DNA of 21,912 bases from CAZEJK01 sp964512045 (GCA_964512045.1 CAZEJK010000078.1:1-21912); one strand, 5' to 3'; shown: positions 1-8,472, counted from the first letter of the stretch. Numbers and translations are program-made. Notes: generated by a model not told the origin, from the letters alone.

Positions 1-2882
1 TTCGAGCCCTTCTCCCAGTTGACGCCCTCAACAGGCTCGGTGGTGAACGGGTTGAACGCCTCGAGCCCGCTGTTCGTCGATGTGAGAACGAACGTGTTGA
101 CGTTGGTCACGCCGTCCTCTGCCCAGAGGTTGATCACCTCCGGCTGGATGAACATCTCGACCTCGGCGCCGAACAGGTTGGCAAAGAACGAGTAGTTGAC
201 TGCCAGATCGGTGCGCGTGATGTCATCGGTGAGGTACTCGCCCCGGCCGGAGAAGTAGTAGGTGACGTTGCCGGGGGAGCCGGCGTAGCCGAGGTCCGCC
301 GGGTCGCCCACGTACGGAATCGTATTGACGTTGCCGGTGGCGGAGTACGGCGTGCCGGACCAGTAGTTCTGCAGCACCGAGACCGACAGGTTGTGTCGCG
401 GATTGGAGATCGCATCCCAGATCGCCCAGGCGCGGACCTTGTGCCGCTGATCGATGAGCAGATCGCCGATCGGGTTGTTCCACGACGGGTCGATGTACTC
501 CTGGTACTGGAGAACGCCGCTGGTGATCGGACCCGACGCGGCGGTCTCACCGTTGAAGTTGCCGCGTGCGTGCGACCACGTCCAGTTGCCGCCGACCATC
601 AACCGGTCCGAGAAGCGGTAGTCGAGCCGGGTCATGAGCGCGTCGTACTTCCGCTCGAGCAGATCGTCCTCGTTCTTGACGAACGCCAGATCCAGAGTGC
701 CGGCGATCGGGTCGGAGATCGAGCGGTTCGGCACGATCTCCTCGGCGTAGAAGTCACCGTACTCGCGGTGAACGTAGTCAGCGCGGAGGACGCCGCGGTT
801 TCCGAGCCGCTTGGTGACGCCGACCGAGAGCTCATCACCGTACGGCGACGCCAGGCTCTCGTCGATCTTCGGGCTCAGACCGGGGATGTCGGCCCAGTAG
901 CGGAGATCGCCGACGGAAGGCCCGCCGTAGACGTTGAAGAACCAGTCGAACACATGGCCGAGCAGCGCCGCGTTGCGGTCGGCCCAGGTCGCGCCCGGCA
1001 TCTCGCTGGCGAGATACTCAGGCCCATTGTAGAGATAGCCGGCCCACGTCGGCTGGCCACCAGCGGCGCCCGAGTCCGCCTGGTTGTTGGCGATCGCGGT
1101 CACGTAGCGAGCTGCGGAGGCGGACATGATCCACTGCCCGTCACCGAAGATGTCCCACGTGCCGGCGAGCCGCGGGCTGATGCGCGAGTCGTCGACCACC
1201 TGCAGGCCGCTCGCATCGGTCCCGTCGTTCTCGTCCCAGCGGACGCCGAGGTTGAAGGTCAGGTTGTCGGTGACGCGCCATGTGTCGTTGACGAACGCTG
1301 AGTTGGTGGTGAAGTTGTTGCCTTCTGACTCCTCCAGCACGGAGCCCCAGATGACGTAGGCGCCACTTGGCGCCGCGATCGCCTGCGGCTCGCCGGGAGT
1401 CGAGTAGTCCTGGTCGACGAACGGAAGGAAGATGTAACCCGACGCGGTCTGCCAGTTGTCCGACAGCCGCTTGTCTTCGAAGGTGTCGAAGCCGAACACC
1501 ACGTCGTGGGAGCCGAGGCTCTCGGACGTGGCGAACCAGGACGCCTTGGCGAGCATGTTCTCGTTGTCCCGCTCCTCGTCGGAGCAAACACCGCAGAACG
1601 ATGGGGCGTGGAACGAGCCGCCGTTGAAGAAGTCCCAGATCTCCGTACCCCACTCGAGCGAGCGGTCGTCGCCGCCGGAGTCCGAGAAGGTGAAGTCGCG
1701 GCTCGAGTACTGCGCCTCCACGAAGAAGTTATCGGTGAGGATACCGGTGTACTGGACCGCCTGCGCCTCCAGCGGCAGGCTGCGCTCCGGATCGATGTGG
1801 CGCACATCGAACGGAGTGTTGAACGCGTTGTTGGACTGGATCCGGTCGATATCGATCACCGACGCGGTCAGACGGTGGCTCGGAGTGATGGAGCCGGTCA
1901 GCTTCACCTCGAACCGCTCCTCTTCCTCGCCGGTCATGTACGGAATGTTCGCCCCAGGCTGGCCCAGGGTGACGATCTGAGCGGCGGTGGACGTCTCGCG
2001 GTCTCGGCCGGCAGTGAAGAACCACAGCCGGTCCTGCAGCAGGTAGCCGCCAAAGGTGGCCTCGTAGACCTCGCTGATATCGTCCTCACGCTCGTTGGAC
2101 AGCGGTGTCCGACCCGTCCAGTCGTCGTTGGTGAGGTTGACCCGGAACGAGCCGGCAAACTCGTTGCCACCCGTCTTGGTGACCATGTTCACCACGCCGC
2201 CAGCGAACCGGCCGTACTCGGCCGACACGCCGCTGGTGACGACCGTGGTCTCCTGGATGGCGTCCTCGATGAACATGTTGAACGGCTGTCCGCGAAGGTT
2301 CTCATTCAGGACCACCCCGTTGAGGGTGTACAGGTTCTCATACGACTGCGCACCCGAGATGGTGGTGTTGCCTCCAGGACCTGTTGCAGCAGTTCCGGCC
2401 GAGAGACCGACCGCTTGCTGAGGAGTGCGCAGCACAGGCAGCTTCTCGAGCGTGTTCTGCTCGATGGTGCTCGCCCCCTGGCTTCCCGAGCTGACTGTCT
2501 CGTAGCGGCCGGTGACAACGATCTCCTCCTCGAGCCGTTCCGGGTACATGATGACGTCGAGCTCGCGGGTCTGTGCGGTCGAGATCTTGACCGGGTAGTC
2601 GAGGGTCGTGAACCCTTCGAGCACGAACGTCACGGTGTAGTTGCCCGGAGGCAGCCCGCGGAAGACGAAGTCGCCGCCCGCGTTCGAGATGGCCGTTGAC
2701 TGGCCCTGCAGGGCAGGGGAGTTCAAGTTGACCGTGACCCCGGGCAGCGGCTCACCCTCATAGGTGACCCGGCCGGTCAGGGTTCCGGTGGTGCTCTGTG
2801 CGAACGCGGGGGCCGCGATGAGCGCGAGGAGCGCCGCACAGGCTGCGATACGGATCAGACTCGCGAATGGACTGCGGTGCAT
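1..2882 (-). CDS. TonB-dependent outer-membrane receptor, Oar-like (C-terminus cut by window edge)
   Basis: Outer-membrane beta-barrel receptor that would import a ligand using TonB energy. The frame is open from ATG 2882 to the left edge, giving about 960 residues. A signal peptide ends AAPAFA-Q near residue 29. A carboxypeptidase-regulatory-like fold follows (about 31-110: GTLTGRVTYEGEPLPGV, then FVFRGLPPGNYTV). Next come a TonB-box-like EEIVVTGR and a plug domain with TISGAQSYENLYTLNGV and AEYGRFAGGVVNMVTKTGG. The barrel runs to the edge, where NPFTTEPVEGVNWEKGS is typical of the last strands, so little is missing. The start is firm: a perfect AAAGGAGGT lies 6 bases upstream. This order matches Oar/SusC-like receptors common in Acidobacteriota. 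The substrate is unknown, and nothing in the sequence ties it to iron. Confidence 0.93.
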   Translation of the reverse strand, partial: MHRSPFASLIRIAACAALLALIAAPAFAQSTTGTLTGRVTYEGEPLPGVTVNLNSPALQGQSTAISNAGGDFVFRGLPPGNYTVTFVLEGFTTLDYPVKISTAQTRELDVIMYPERLEEEIVVTGRYETVSSGSQGASTIEQNTLEKLPVLRTPQQAVGLSAGTAATGPGGNTTISGAQSYENLYTLNGVVLNENLRGQPFNMFIEDAIQETTVVTSGVSAEYGRFAGGVVNMVTKTGGNEFAGSFRVNLTNDDWTGRTPLSNEREDDISEVYEATFGGYLLQDRLWFFTAGRDRETSTAAQIVTLGQPGANIPYMTGEEEERFEVKLTGSITPSHRLTASVIDIDRIQSNNAFNTPFDVRHIDPERSLPLEAQAVQYTGILTDNFFVEAQYSSRDFTFSDSGGDDRSLEWGTEIWDFFNGGSFHAPSFCGVCSDEERDNENMLAKASWFATSESLGSHDVVFGFDTFEDKRLSDNWQTASGYIFLPFVDQDYSTPGEPQAIAAPSGAYVIWGSVLEESEGNNFTTNSAFVNDTWRVTDNLTFNLGVRWDENDGTDASGLQVVDDSRISPRLAGTWDIFGDGQWIMSASAARYVTAIANNQADSGAAGGQPTWAGYLYNGPEYLASEMPGATWADRNAALLGHVFDWFFNVYGGPSVGDLRYWADIPGLSPKIDESLASPYGDELSVGVTKRLGNRGVLRADYVHREYGDFYAEEIVPNRSISDPIAGTLDLAFVKNEDDLLERKYDALMTRLDYRFSDRLMVGGNWTWSHARGNFNGETAASGPITSGVLQYQEYIDPSWNNPIGDLLIDQRHKVRAWAIWDAISNPRHNLSVSVLQNYWSGTPYSATGNVNTIPYVGDPADLGYAGSPGNVTYYFSGRGEYLTDDITRTDLAVNYSFFANLFGAEVEMFIQPEVINLWAEDGVTNVNTFVLTSTNSGLEAFNPFTTEPVEGVNWEKGS

Positions 2883-3603
2883 TGGATGACCTCCTTTGTC
2901 GAATCGAATGAGAAGTGGGGCCAACGTGTACGGGCCCAGTCGTGCTGTGCAACCGGGGAAGTGGGGAGAGCGGAGCCGACCTCCTTTCTCGTGGCCTCCT
3001 GCGCCTGTCCCCGGTGCGCTAGCTCACCTGTGAGTGAGCAAGCTGTGTGCCCAGTTGCCCGTTGACGGACGAGAGCAGAGCTCCGAGAGGCAGGTGGAGC
3101 GGTCGGAGGTGGTGTTCTTGTGGTGTGAATGCAGATGCTTACGATCTGTAGGGAGACGTGGCTCGATATTCGACGCGGAACCGTCGCGCTTTCTATCCGT
3201 GTGCTGGTGATGCAGACGTCCACAGGTAGTCGGAACGCGAGGAGGCATTCCGCATCATCTGTCGTATCGGCTGTCCTGTTCCCCGGATCATGTACGAAAT
3301 ATTGAACTTAAGAGGTTTGAGATGAATTCGGCCCATCATGACATGCTCTCTGTTGCACGTCGTGATGCAGAGTGCACTCCAGCCGTGATGTCGCGAAGCA
3401 CCCGCTGCGTGGGGTTCCTGCAGAGCTCCGACTTCGCGGTGCAGTTTGCCGCATGTCGTGTTGCGGGCTGCATATGCTGACCAATTTGAGACTGAAGCGC
3501 AGGTGAGTGGGCTCACTCGCTCGAGGGTGTTCGGAAACCCGAATCGGACTGTGGACTGCCATGCGTGGTCGTGGCAGAGGACCGATGCCGTACAATCGTG
3601 GCG
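2883..3603. other. Long gene-free divergent region between the receptor and the DHH-CPBP gene
   Basis: About 720 bases with no frame that has a recognisable protein or good start signals. It is visibly less GC-rich in places, notably around 3290-3330 (GAAATATTGAACTTAAG). The receptor's Shine-Dalgarno lies at 2889-2897. An identical AAAGGAGGT (minus strand) sits at 2979-2987 with no start codon at a usable distance. A 6-base inverted repeat, GCTCAC-N6-GTGAGC, lies at 3022-3039. Both flanking genes read away from the region, so it should carry both promoters and probably a long leader for the receptor. Confidence 0.6.
3591..3596 (+). promoter_or_regulatory. Candidate -10 box for the DHH-CPBP gene
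   Basis: TACAAT matches the sigma-70 -10 consensus at five of six positions. Its last base is 8 bases upstream of an in-frame ATG (3604), so transcription would begin at or next to the start codon. No clear -35 is visible. A leaderless mRNA is an inference from this spacing. Confidence 0.35.
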
Positions 3604-5433
3604 ATGATGTCCGATGACAAGGGGGCGAGATCTGACATGGACCGGTCGTCGAGCGACGGATGGACGCAGCGGTTGCACCTGGAGTCAGCGATGACGCCAG
3701 AGTTGGCCTGGGACAGGTCCGAGGGGATACCGGATCGCTACACCGTTCGGGAGGATGACCAGCGACGACGGTTGTCGTGTATCGAGGCGCCGAACGTCAC
3801 GGTTCGGATCGATCGTGGAGAGTCCGTCTCTGGGACGCAGGCGCACAAGGCGGCCTCCGGGACGATCTTTCTCGACGGAGCAGCCCAGGGGGAGCCGTTC
3901 ATCGACGCCCAGCGCAAGGTGTTCAACCTGGACCATCATGAGGGGTGTGTCCGGTCGTTCACTCTGGCGACCTGCGAGCAAGCTCTGGTGCTTGTGCGCA
4001 AGGGGCTCGACCTGCGTGGCGGTGAGTGGACCGTGATCGCCAACGATCCGGATATCGACACCGTTCTGGCGATCTGGGTGCTGCTGAACCATGTGCACCT
4101 CGGTACAGACGACAGCCCGGCACGGCTGAAGGTCACGCCGCTGTTGCGGCTTGCCGGGACGATCGACGCCCATGGTCTGGAGCTGCAGGACCTGTGTGGC
4201 TTGCCTGAGCCGGAGCTCAGCGAGACGTTGGAGCTTCTGGAGCACATCCGAGCCGAGGAGGTACAACGCAAGAAGGACGGTGAGTGGGGATCGCTGGACT
4301 TCGTGGACTTCACCGCACGGACCCTGCGGGTGATCGATGAGGCGATATATGCCCCCCACCAGTTCCGTGGGCTGATGCACGTCGAGGAGCTGATCCGGGT
4401 TCCGGTGTCCGACGAGCGTACCGCGGTGGTGTGCCGCGCCGAGACCGGGATCTATGAGGTCGAGCGTCATCTCTCGCGGCTTCACGGCGAGCGCATCGGG
4501 GTCATCATCTTGCAGAAGGATGAACGAACCTACACCGTCCGTCAGGTCGATCCGTTCTTGCCGGTCTCGATCGACCACCTGTATGAGCGTCTGAACCTCC
4601 TGGATCCTGCGGTTGGCCGGGGCGAGAGGAACCGATGGGGCGGGTCGAGCGAGATTGGGGGATCGCCGCGCGCGACGGGAACCGGGCTCAGCGCACGAGA
4701 GATCGCGACCATCTGTGAACGGACATTCCGTCCGCCCGCGCTGCGGGAGCGAGCCGGAGCAGTCGCGCTGGCGACGAGTGTAGCGATCGGTGTCGTTCTG
4801 ATCGCGCTGGCTGCTGCGCTCGGAGCACTTCCGGAGTCTGCACCGCCGGGTGTGCTCGCCGACGCCAGGAGCACTACGGTGGCCGCGTTCGGCGGGCTTC
4901 TCGTGCTCCTGACGCTCGGATTGACGGTCGTGATTGGGCGGAGCCATCTCCGCCGGTTTGGTCTCGGAGCTCCTGACGGATTCGGTTGGCTCGCGCTTTT
5001 GCCGGTGCCGTTGGCCCTCGGTTGGGTGGGGGGCGTGTGGGCGCCACCCTCGCGGCTGCCGCTCGCGGCGAGCAACGGCGGTGGTGATCTCACCTGGGTG
5101 GCGGCCACGGTGGTGGCCTGTGCCGGGGCCGAGCTGCTGTTCAGAGGGCTCATGCACGGGTTGCTGGTGGGCTTCTACCCGGTTGTCGGCTTCGGCCGGC
5201 GCCTCAGAGTTTCGTTTCCGGTAGTGCTGGGAGCGACGGGATCCGCCGTGATCGGGTGGCTGCTGTTCTGTCCGTTCTGGTGGGAGAGCGGGCGAGGCGC
5301 GCTGACGTGGCTTGTCGGCGGTGTGGCGTTGGCGCTAGTGACAGGTGTCGCTCGAGAGCGATGGCACAGCGTCTGGGTGGCCGTTGTGCTGCACGCGGGC
5401 GCTGCAGCGCTGCTCGTGCTGATCGGGCCGTAG
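3604..5433 (+). CDS. DHH-like domain fused to a CPBP/CAAX-protease-like membrane domain
   Basis: Predicted 609 residues in two halves. The soluble half (about 1-375) has FNLDHHEGC with D110-H111-H112, then NDPDIDTVLA around residue 148, and WGGSSEIGGSPR around 345, which resembles the glycine-rich end of DHHA1 domains. From about residue 380 the protein is strongly hydrophobic with several membrane helices. It carries AELLFRG (E510, R514) and HSVWVAVVLHAG (H588, H597), which match CPBP motifs 1 and 2. The first glutamate of the usual EExxxR is alanine. In classical DHH enzymes the DxD motif precedes DHH; here it follows, so this half may be a divergent relative. The start is uncertain: 3604 fits the -10 box, while 3637 or 3691 (GGAG 6 bases upstream) are alternatives. 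It probably shares a transcript with the protease gene 33 bases downstream. Function unknown. Confidence 0.75.
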   Translation: MMSDDKGARSDMDRSSSDGWTQRLHLESAMTPELAWDRSEGIPDRYTVREDDQRRRLSCIEAPNVTVRIDRGESVSGTQAHKAASGTIFLDGAAQGEPFIDAQRKVFNLDHHEGCVRSFTLATCEQALVLVRKGLDLRGGEWTVIANDPDIDTVLAIWVLLNHVHLGTDDSPARLKVTPLLRLAGTIDAHGLELQDLCGLPEPELSETLELLEHIRAEEVQRKKDGEWGSLDFVDFTARTLRVIDEAIYAPHQFRGLMHVEELIRVPVSDERTAVVCRAETGIYEVERHLSRLHGERIGVIILQKDERTYTVRQVDPFLPVSIDHLYERLNLLDPAVGRGERNRWGGSSEIGGSPRATGTGLSAREIATICERTFRPPALRERAGAVALATSVAIGVVLIALAAALGALPESAPPGVLADARSTTVAAFGGLLVLLTLGLTVVIGRSHLRRFGLGAPDGFGWLALLPVPLALGWVGGVWAPPSRLPLAASNGGGDLTWVAATVVACAGAELLFRGLMHGLLVGFYPVVGFGRRLRVSFPVVLGATGSAVIGWLLFCPFWWESGRGALTWLVGGVALALVTGVARERWHSVWVAVVLHAGAAALLVLIGP

Positions 5434-5466
5434 TCTCTGCGACTGCAGCCGGTCTATCGAGGCAAC

Positions 5467-6522
5467 ATGTACACTGAGTATGTCATGGGACCGGAACCTC
5501 CACTGAAGGTCGTTGTCATGCTCATGCTCGCCGGCGTGCTCGTCGGGGCTGCAGGTGTCATCAATGCGGAGCCGTCGGGAGGTGGCTCACCGGCGTCCTC
5601 GGCTCGGGTCGTGCCCCCGTCTCAGGTCGACGTGCTGAAGATGGAGCGTGTTCGCGACCTGATTGTGGTTCCGATCGAGGTGAGTGGTTCGCCGCCCCTG
5701 AACTTCGTGCTGGACTCTGGAACCCCGACGTCGACGCTGAACGACTTCCGCCTTGCGCGTGAGCTGAACCTGCGGACACGGTACGTCGGTAGCGCTCTGG
5801 GTTTCGCCGGTGAGCAGGTATCCGTTCTGGTGGCCCCGGATGTGTCGCTTCGGCATGGCGGTACCGAGCTGCTCCGGACGGAGCTGGCCATCCATCATGT
5901 CAGAAGCCAGCTGGTGGAGCTCGGGGGGCTCCATCTTGACGGACTGCTTGGCGGCGAGCTGTTCGCCAAGTTCGTCGTGGAGATCGATCCCGACGCGGAG
6001 CTTGTGCGTCTGCACGATCCGGCGAAGTTCCGGGTTCCGGAAGGGGCCAGTCGCGTGCGGTTGCGGCTCGAACGAGGGGTGGCGCTGGTCCGGGCGGAGG
6101 TCATGAACGCGGAAGATCAGCGTGTTCGCGTGGATCTGCTGCTCGACACGGGGTCTGAGACCGTGGTTGGGCTTCTCAGCGACTCCAACCCCCGCCTGCG
6201 CGCTCCCGACTCGGCCGAGCAGGTGCGAGTGGTGGGGGTGGGGGGGGCTGCGAAGGCTCGTGTCGGGTCGGTTCGCCGGCTCGAGGTGGGCGATGTCGTG
6301 GTCGAGGACGCACACGCGGCGTTCTTCGAGGGACCGAGCTTGCCGTCACAGCTTCGGATCGGTCGTCTGAACGGTGTTTTGGGCGCCCGCTTCCTTCTGC
6401 GCTACCACACGTGGATCGACTATCCTCATCGGCAGCTCCTCCTGATTCCACGGTCGGATACAGGCGGAACCGGACAGAACGGTTCGGTGAATGGAGAACC
6501 GTCAGAGGCCGGGGCCGAGTGA
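5467..6522 (+). CDS. Exported retropepsin-like aspartic protease with two catalytic lobes
   Basis: 351 residues. The N-terminus has one hydrophobic segment (KVVVMLMLAGVLVGAAGVINA), a signal peptide or membrane anchor, so the enzyme likely acts in the periplasm. Two aspartyl protease motifs are visible: FVLDSGTPTS (D83-S-G) and DLLLDTGSETVV (D227-T-G). Each is followed by a beta-rich stretch, and each lobe has a closing motif (LDGLLGGELFAKF and LNGVLGARFLLRY). In this family two D[ST]G lobes form one active site, so the protein may work as a monomer. GAGG lies 4 bases before the ATG; ATG 5485 is an alternative start that still keeps the hydrophobic segment. It follows the DHH-CPBP gene by 33 bases with no visible terminator. 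Its 3' end overlaps the convergent VWFA gene by 21 bases. Confidence 0.85.
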   Translation: MYTEYVMGPEPPLKVVVMLMLAGVLVGAAGVINAEPSGGGSPASSARVVPPSQVDVLKMERVRDLIVVPIEVSGSPPLNFVLDSGTPTSTLNDFRLARELNLRTRYVGSALGFAGEQVSVLVAPDVSLRHGGTELLRTELAIHHVRSQLVELGGLHLDGLLGGELFAKFVVEIDPDAELVRLHDPAKFRVPEGASRVRLRLERGVALVRAEVMNAEDQRVRVDLLLDTGSETVVGLLSDSNPRLRAPDSAEQVRVVGVGGAAKARVGSVRRLEVGDVVVEDAHAAFFEGPSLPSQLRIGRLNGVLGARFLLRYHTWIDYPHRQLLLIPRSDTGGTGQNGSVNGEPSEAGAE

Positions 6523-8346
6523 TCCTTCGAGGGTACTCAAGCGGGCCTCGCGCGAGGTCTCGAGCAGGCGAGATCCCGTTTCCTCGTCGAGCTCGAGGGT
6601 CACAGTCGAGCTGGTCATGGCGAGCTCGTCGCGGACCACGATGGCGAGCTTCTGCGGCCCCTCGTTGATCTTCACATCGACGGTATAGCCGACGTCCTGT
6701 TGACGTGCCTCTTTCAGCTGGGCTTCGGGGATGCGCACCGGAATCCGCCGTCCCTGGGCGTCGGAGGTCCGTCCTTTCTCGTCGGACGCCGCGACCCAGA
6801 CTGTAACCCGTCCGAGGTGCTCGTCGCCCTGCGGTACGAGCAGGAGGTGCTCGATCGGAATTCGTGTCAGCACGCGGACCTGGAGCCCCTCGTCGGTGCG
6901 GTATGCCTCAACCGGTGCGGCTTCGATTCCGAAGGGGTTTGGGGCGACATCCAAAGCCAGCGCCGCGTGCAGTCGGTTGGTCATCAGATCGTCGAGGGAT
7001 GATGTGCGGAACCCTGAGCGGTGGCGCACAGTGACGCCGTCGCGCTGTACCTTCACCTTGATCTTGTGATACTCCCCGTCCATGGCGTTCACCGGTGCGA
7101 ACCCGAGGGAGTAGTAGCTCCTGAAGTCGCGGCGCAACGTCTCCACCGCCAACGGAACGTTGGCGATATTTGCGATATGTTGGCCGCCGGTGGTGCCGGC
7201 CAGCATCTGCAGGCTTTGCTGCTGCTGCACGAGCCGCGCACTCTCGTTGAACGACGTTCCAGAGAAGCCCGGGTGCTCGGCCGAGATCTGCATGGAGGTG
7301 GCGTCAGATGCGGCGTCGATGGCGTAGAACGTGACACGACAGGCGTTGGCATGGCGTGCGACGGCGTCGAGCTCGCGGCGAAGATTGTGCCGGTTGGCCT
7401 CCATATGGGGGTTGAGTCGGGCGAGAGCCAGCGGCGGGTTGTCCATCGACATCCACATCTGCTGGTACTTCTCGACCCATGCCTGGTAGAGGGGCTCGCC
7501 GACTCGCACCGAGCTTCCCTCGCCCACGTAGAGCACAGCCTTGCGCCCTGGCAGACCGGACAGGGAGTCGAGCAGTGACATCAGACGTTTGTAACCGAGC
7601 CGCAGAGTGTCGAAACGCCACTGCGCGTAGCTGCGGATGCGAGTGAGGATGGACTCGGCCTTGGTGACCTGGTCGTCGAGCTGGAGGTTCTCGAAGGGAC
7701 CGTCAAAGCCCTGAGTCTGAATCGGCGCCGAGGAGGCGCGTTTGATCTCTGAAACGATGGACATCCGCTCGATCTCGAACTGACCCGTGCCACCAATCTC
7801 CTTGGCAACCGTGGCGAGCACCTCGGGCAGGTCGCTCAGCGGCTGGTCGAACGTATGTCGGATCTTGAGGCCGGGCGTCATCGTCAACAGCATCAACCGA
7901 TCCTCGGAGGTGAGGTTCGCCAGCAACAGCTCCTCGAGGTGCTGCAGGACGCGGTTCCGACTGCTGGCTTGAATGCTGCTGTTGTCGATGACCACAACGA
8001 CGTACAGCTGCTGCTCGGTTGGTGGCTCGGCGGCCGTGGCTGTGGCGGCGCCGTCTGCAGGGGTGGGAGGTTCGAACGCCAGGCCTGCTGCAGACACCGT
8101 GTACAGGTCCTGGATCGCGACCGGATCTCCATCCACGAACAGCTCGAAGTCGTCGATGGTCAGACCTGGAACGTGGTGACCCTTCTTGTCGGTGACGAAG
8201 ACCTCGAGGTTGACCACACTGACGTCGATGCTTCCAAAGAAGCGGGAGTGCTCCGCGGCGGGGTGGGACTCCTGCTGTGGTGCGGCGGCGACATGAACGG
8301 AGAGAACGAGCGCAACTGACAGCCAGAAAACGATCGAAGATCGCAT
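6502..8346 (-). CDS. VWFA-related Acidobacterial domain protein, exported
   Basis: 614 residues. A signal peptide (MRSSIVFWLSVALVLSVHVAAA) is followed by the family's entry motif, VVNLEVFVTDKKGHHVPGL and DFELFVDGDPVAIQ. A von Willebrand A-type fold begins with YVVVVIDNSS (D121), a partial MIDAS DxSxS motif; a later segment, LSGLPGRKAVLYVGEG, is typical. A FYAIDAAS segment and FRSYYSLGFAP with HKIKVKVQRDGVTVRHRSGF complete the family pattern. The start is chosen at 8346 because AAGGAG lies 6 bases upstream; an ATG at 8373 lacks this. The family is highly expanded in Acidobacteriota and its role is unknown, with secreted adhesion or metal-dependent protein binding as guesses. The gene is divergent from dtxR and converges on the aspartic protease gene. 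Confidence 0.88.
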   Translation of the reverse strand: MRSSIVFWLSVALVLSVHVAAAPQQESHPAAEHSRFFGSIDVSVVNLEVFVTDKKGHHVPGLTIDDFELFVDGDPVAIQDLYTVSAAGLAFEPPTPADGAATATAAEPPTEQQLYVVVVIDNSSIQASSRNRVLQHLEELLLANLTSEDRLMLLTMTPGLKIRHTFDQPLSDLPEVLATVAKEIGGTGQFEIERMSIVSEIKRASSAPIQTQGFDGPFENLQLDDQVTKAESILTRIRSYAQWRFDTLRLGYKRLMSLLDSLSGLPGRKAVLYVGEGSSVRVGEPLYQAWVEKYQQMWMSMDNPPLALARLNPHMEANRHNLRRELDAVARHANACRVTFYAIDAASDATSMQISAEHPGFSGTSFNESARLVQQQQSLQMLAGTTGGQHIANIANVPLAVETLRRDFRSYYSLGFAPVNAMDGEYHKIKVKVQRDGVTVRHRSGFRTSSLDDLMTNRLHAALALDVAPNPFGIEAAPVEAYRTDEGLQVRVLTRIPIEHLLLVPQGDEHLGRVTVWVAASDEKGRTSDAQGRRIPVRIPEAQLKEARQQDVGYTVDVKINEGPQKLAIVVRDELAMTSSTVTLELDEETGSRLLETSREARLSTLEGSLGPGL

Positions 8347-8352
8347 ACGATG

Positions 8353-8358
8353 CTCCTT
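8353..8358 (-). promoter_or_regulatory. Shine-Dalgarno that fixes the VWFA gene start
   Basis: Minus-strand AAGGAG, 6 bases before ATG 8346. It lies inside the reading frame that would begin at ATG 8373, which argues that the upstream ATG is not used. Confidence 0.8.
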
Positions 8359-8391
8359 ACGGTAGGGGAACACATACTGTCCGCATCGGCC

Positions 8392-8408
8392 TTCCAGGTC
8401 TACTGGAA
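8392..8408. repeat. Inverted repeat TTCCAG-N5-CTGGAA in the VWFA/dtxR divergent region
   Basis: Perfect 6-base arms around GTCTA, about 46 bases upstream of the VWFA start and 65 bases upstream of the dtxR -35 box. The size and position suit a dimeric repressor site, but the binding protein is unknown and the repeat could occur by chance. Confidence 0.4.
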
Positions 8409-8472
8409 TACTTCCCGAAACGCTCCGACGATGTGCTCGTTCAGGAGTTCACAAGGTGGCCCAGCGTGACGC

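Noticed and set aside
393..2699. Long plus-strand open frames opposite the TonB receptor (393-1301 and 1506-2699)
   Set aside because: They mirror the receptor's codon bias, have no recognisable domains, and the minus-strand reading has a clear signal peptide, plug and barrel.
2979..2987. Second AAAGGAGGT as the ribosome site of a small leader peptide
   Set aside because: No ATG, GTG or TTG at a usable distance downstream on the minus strand.
3193..3678. Minus-strand 161-residue frame in the gene-free region
   Set aside because: Rich in Cys, His and Arg with no domain-like pattern and no ribosome site; it also runs into the start of the DHH-CPBP gene.
3685..5157. Minus-strand 490-residue frame
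   Set aside because: Antisense to the DHH-CPBP gene; low-complexity Arg/Gln/His composition typical of a shadow frame.
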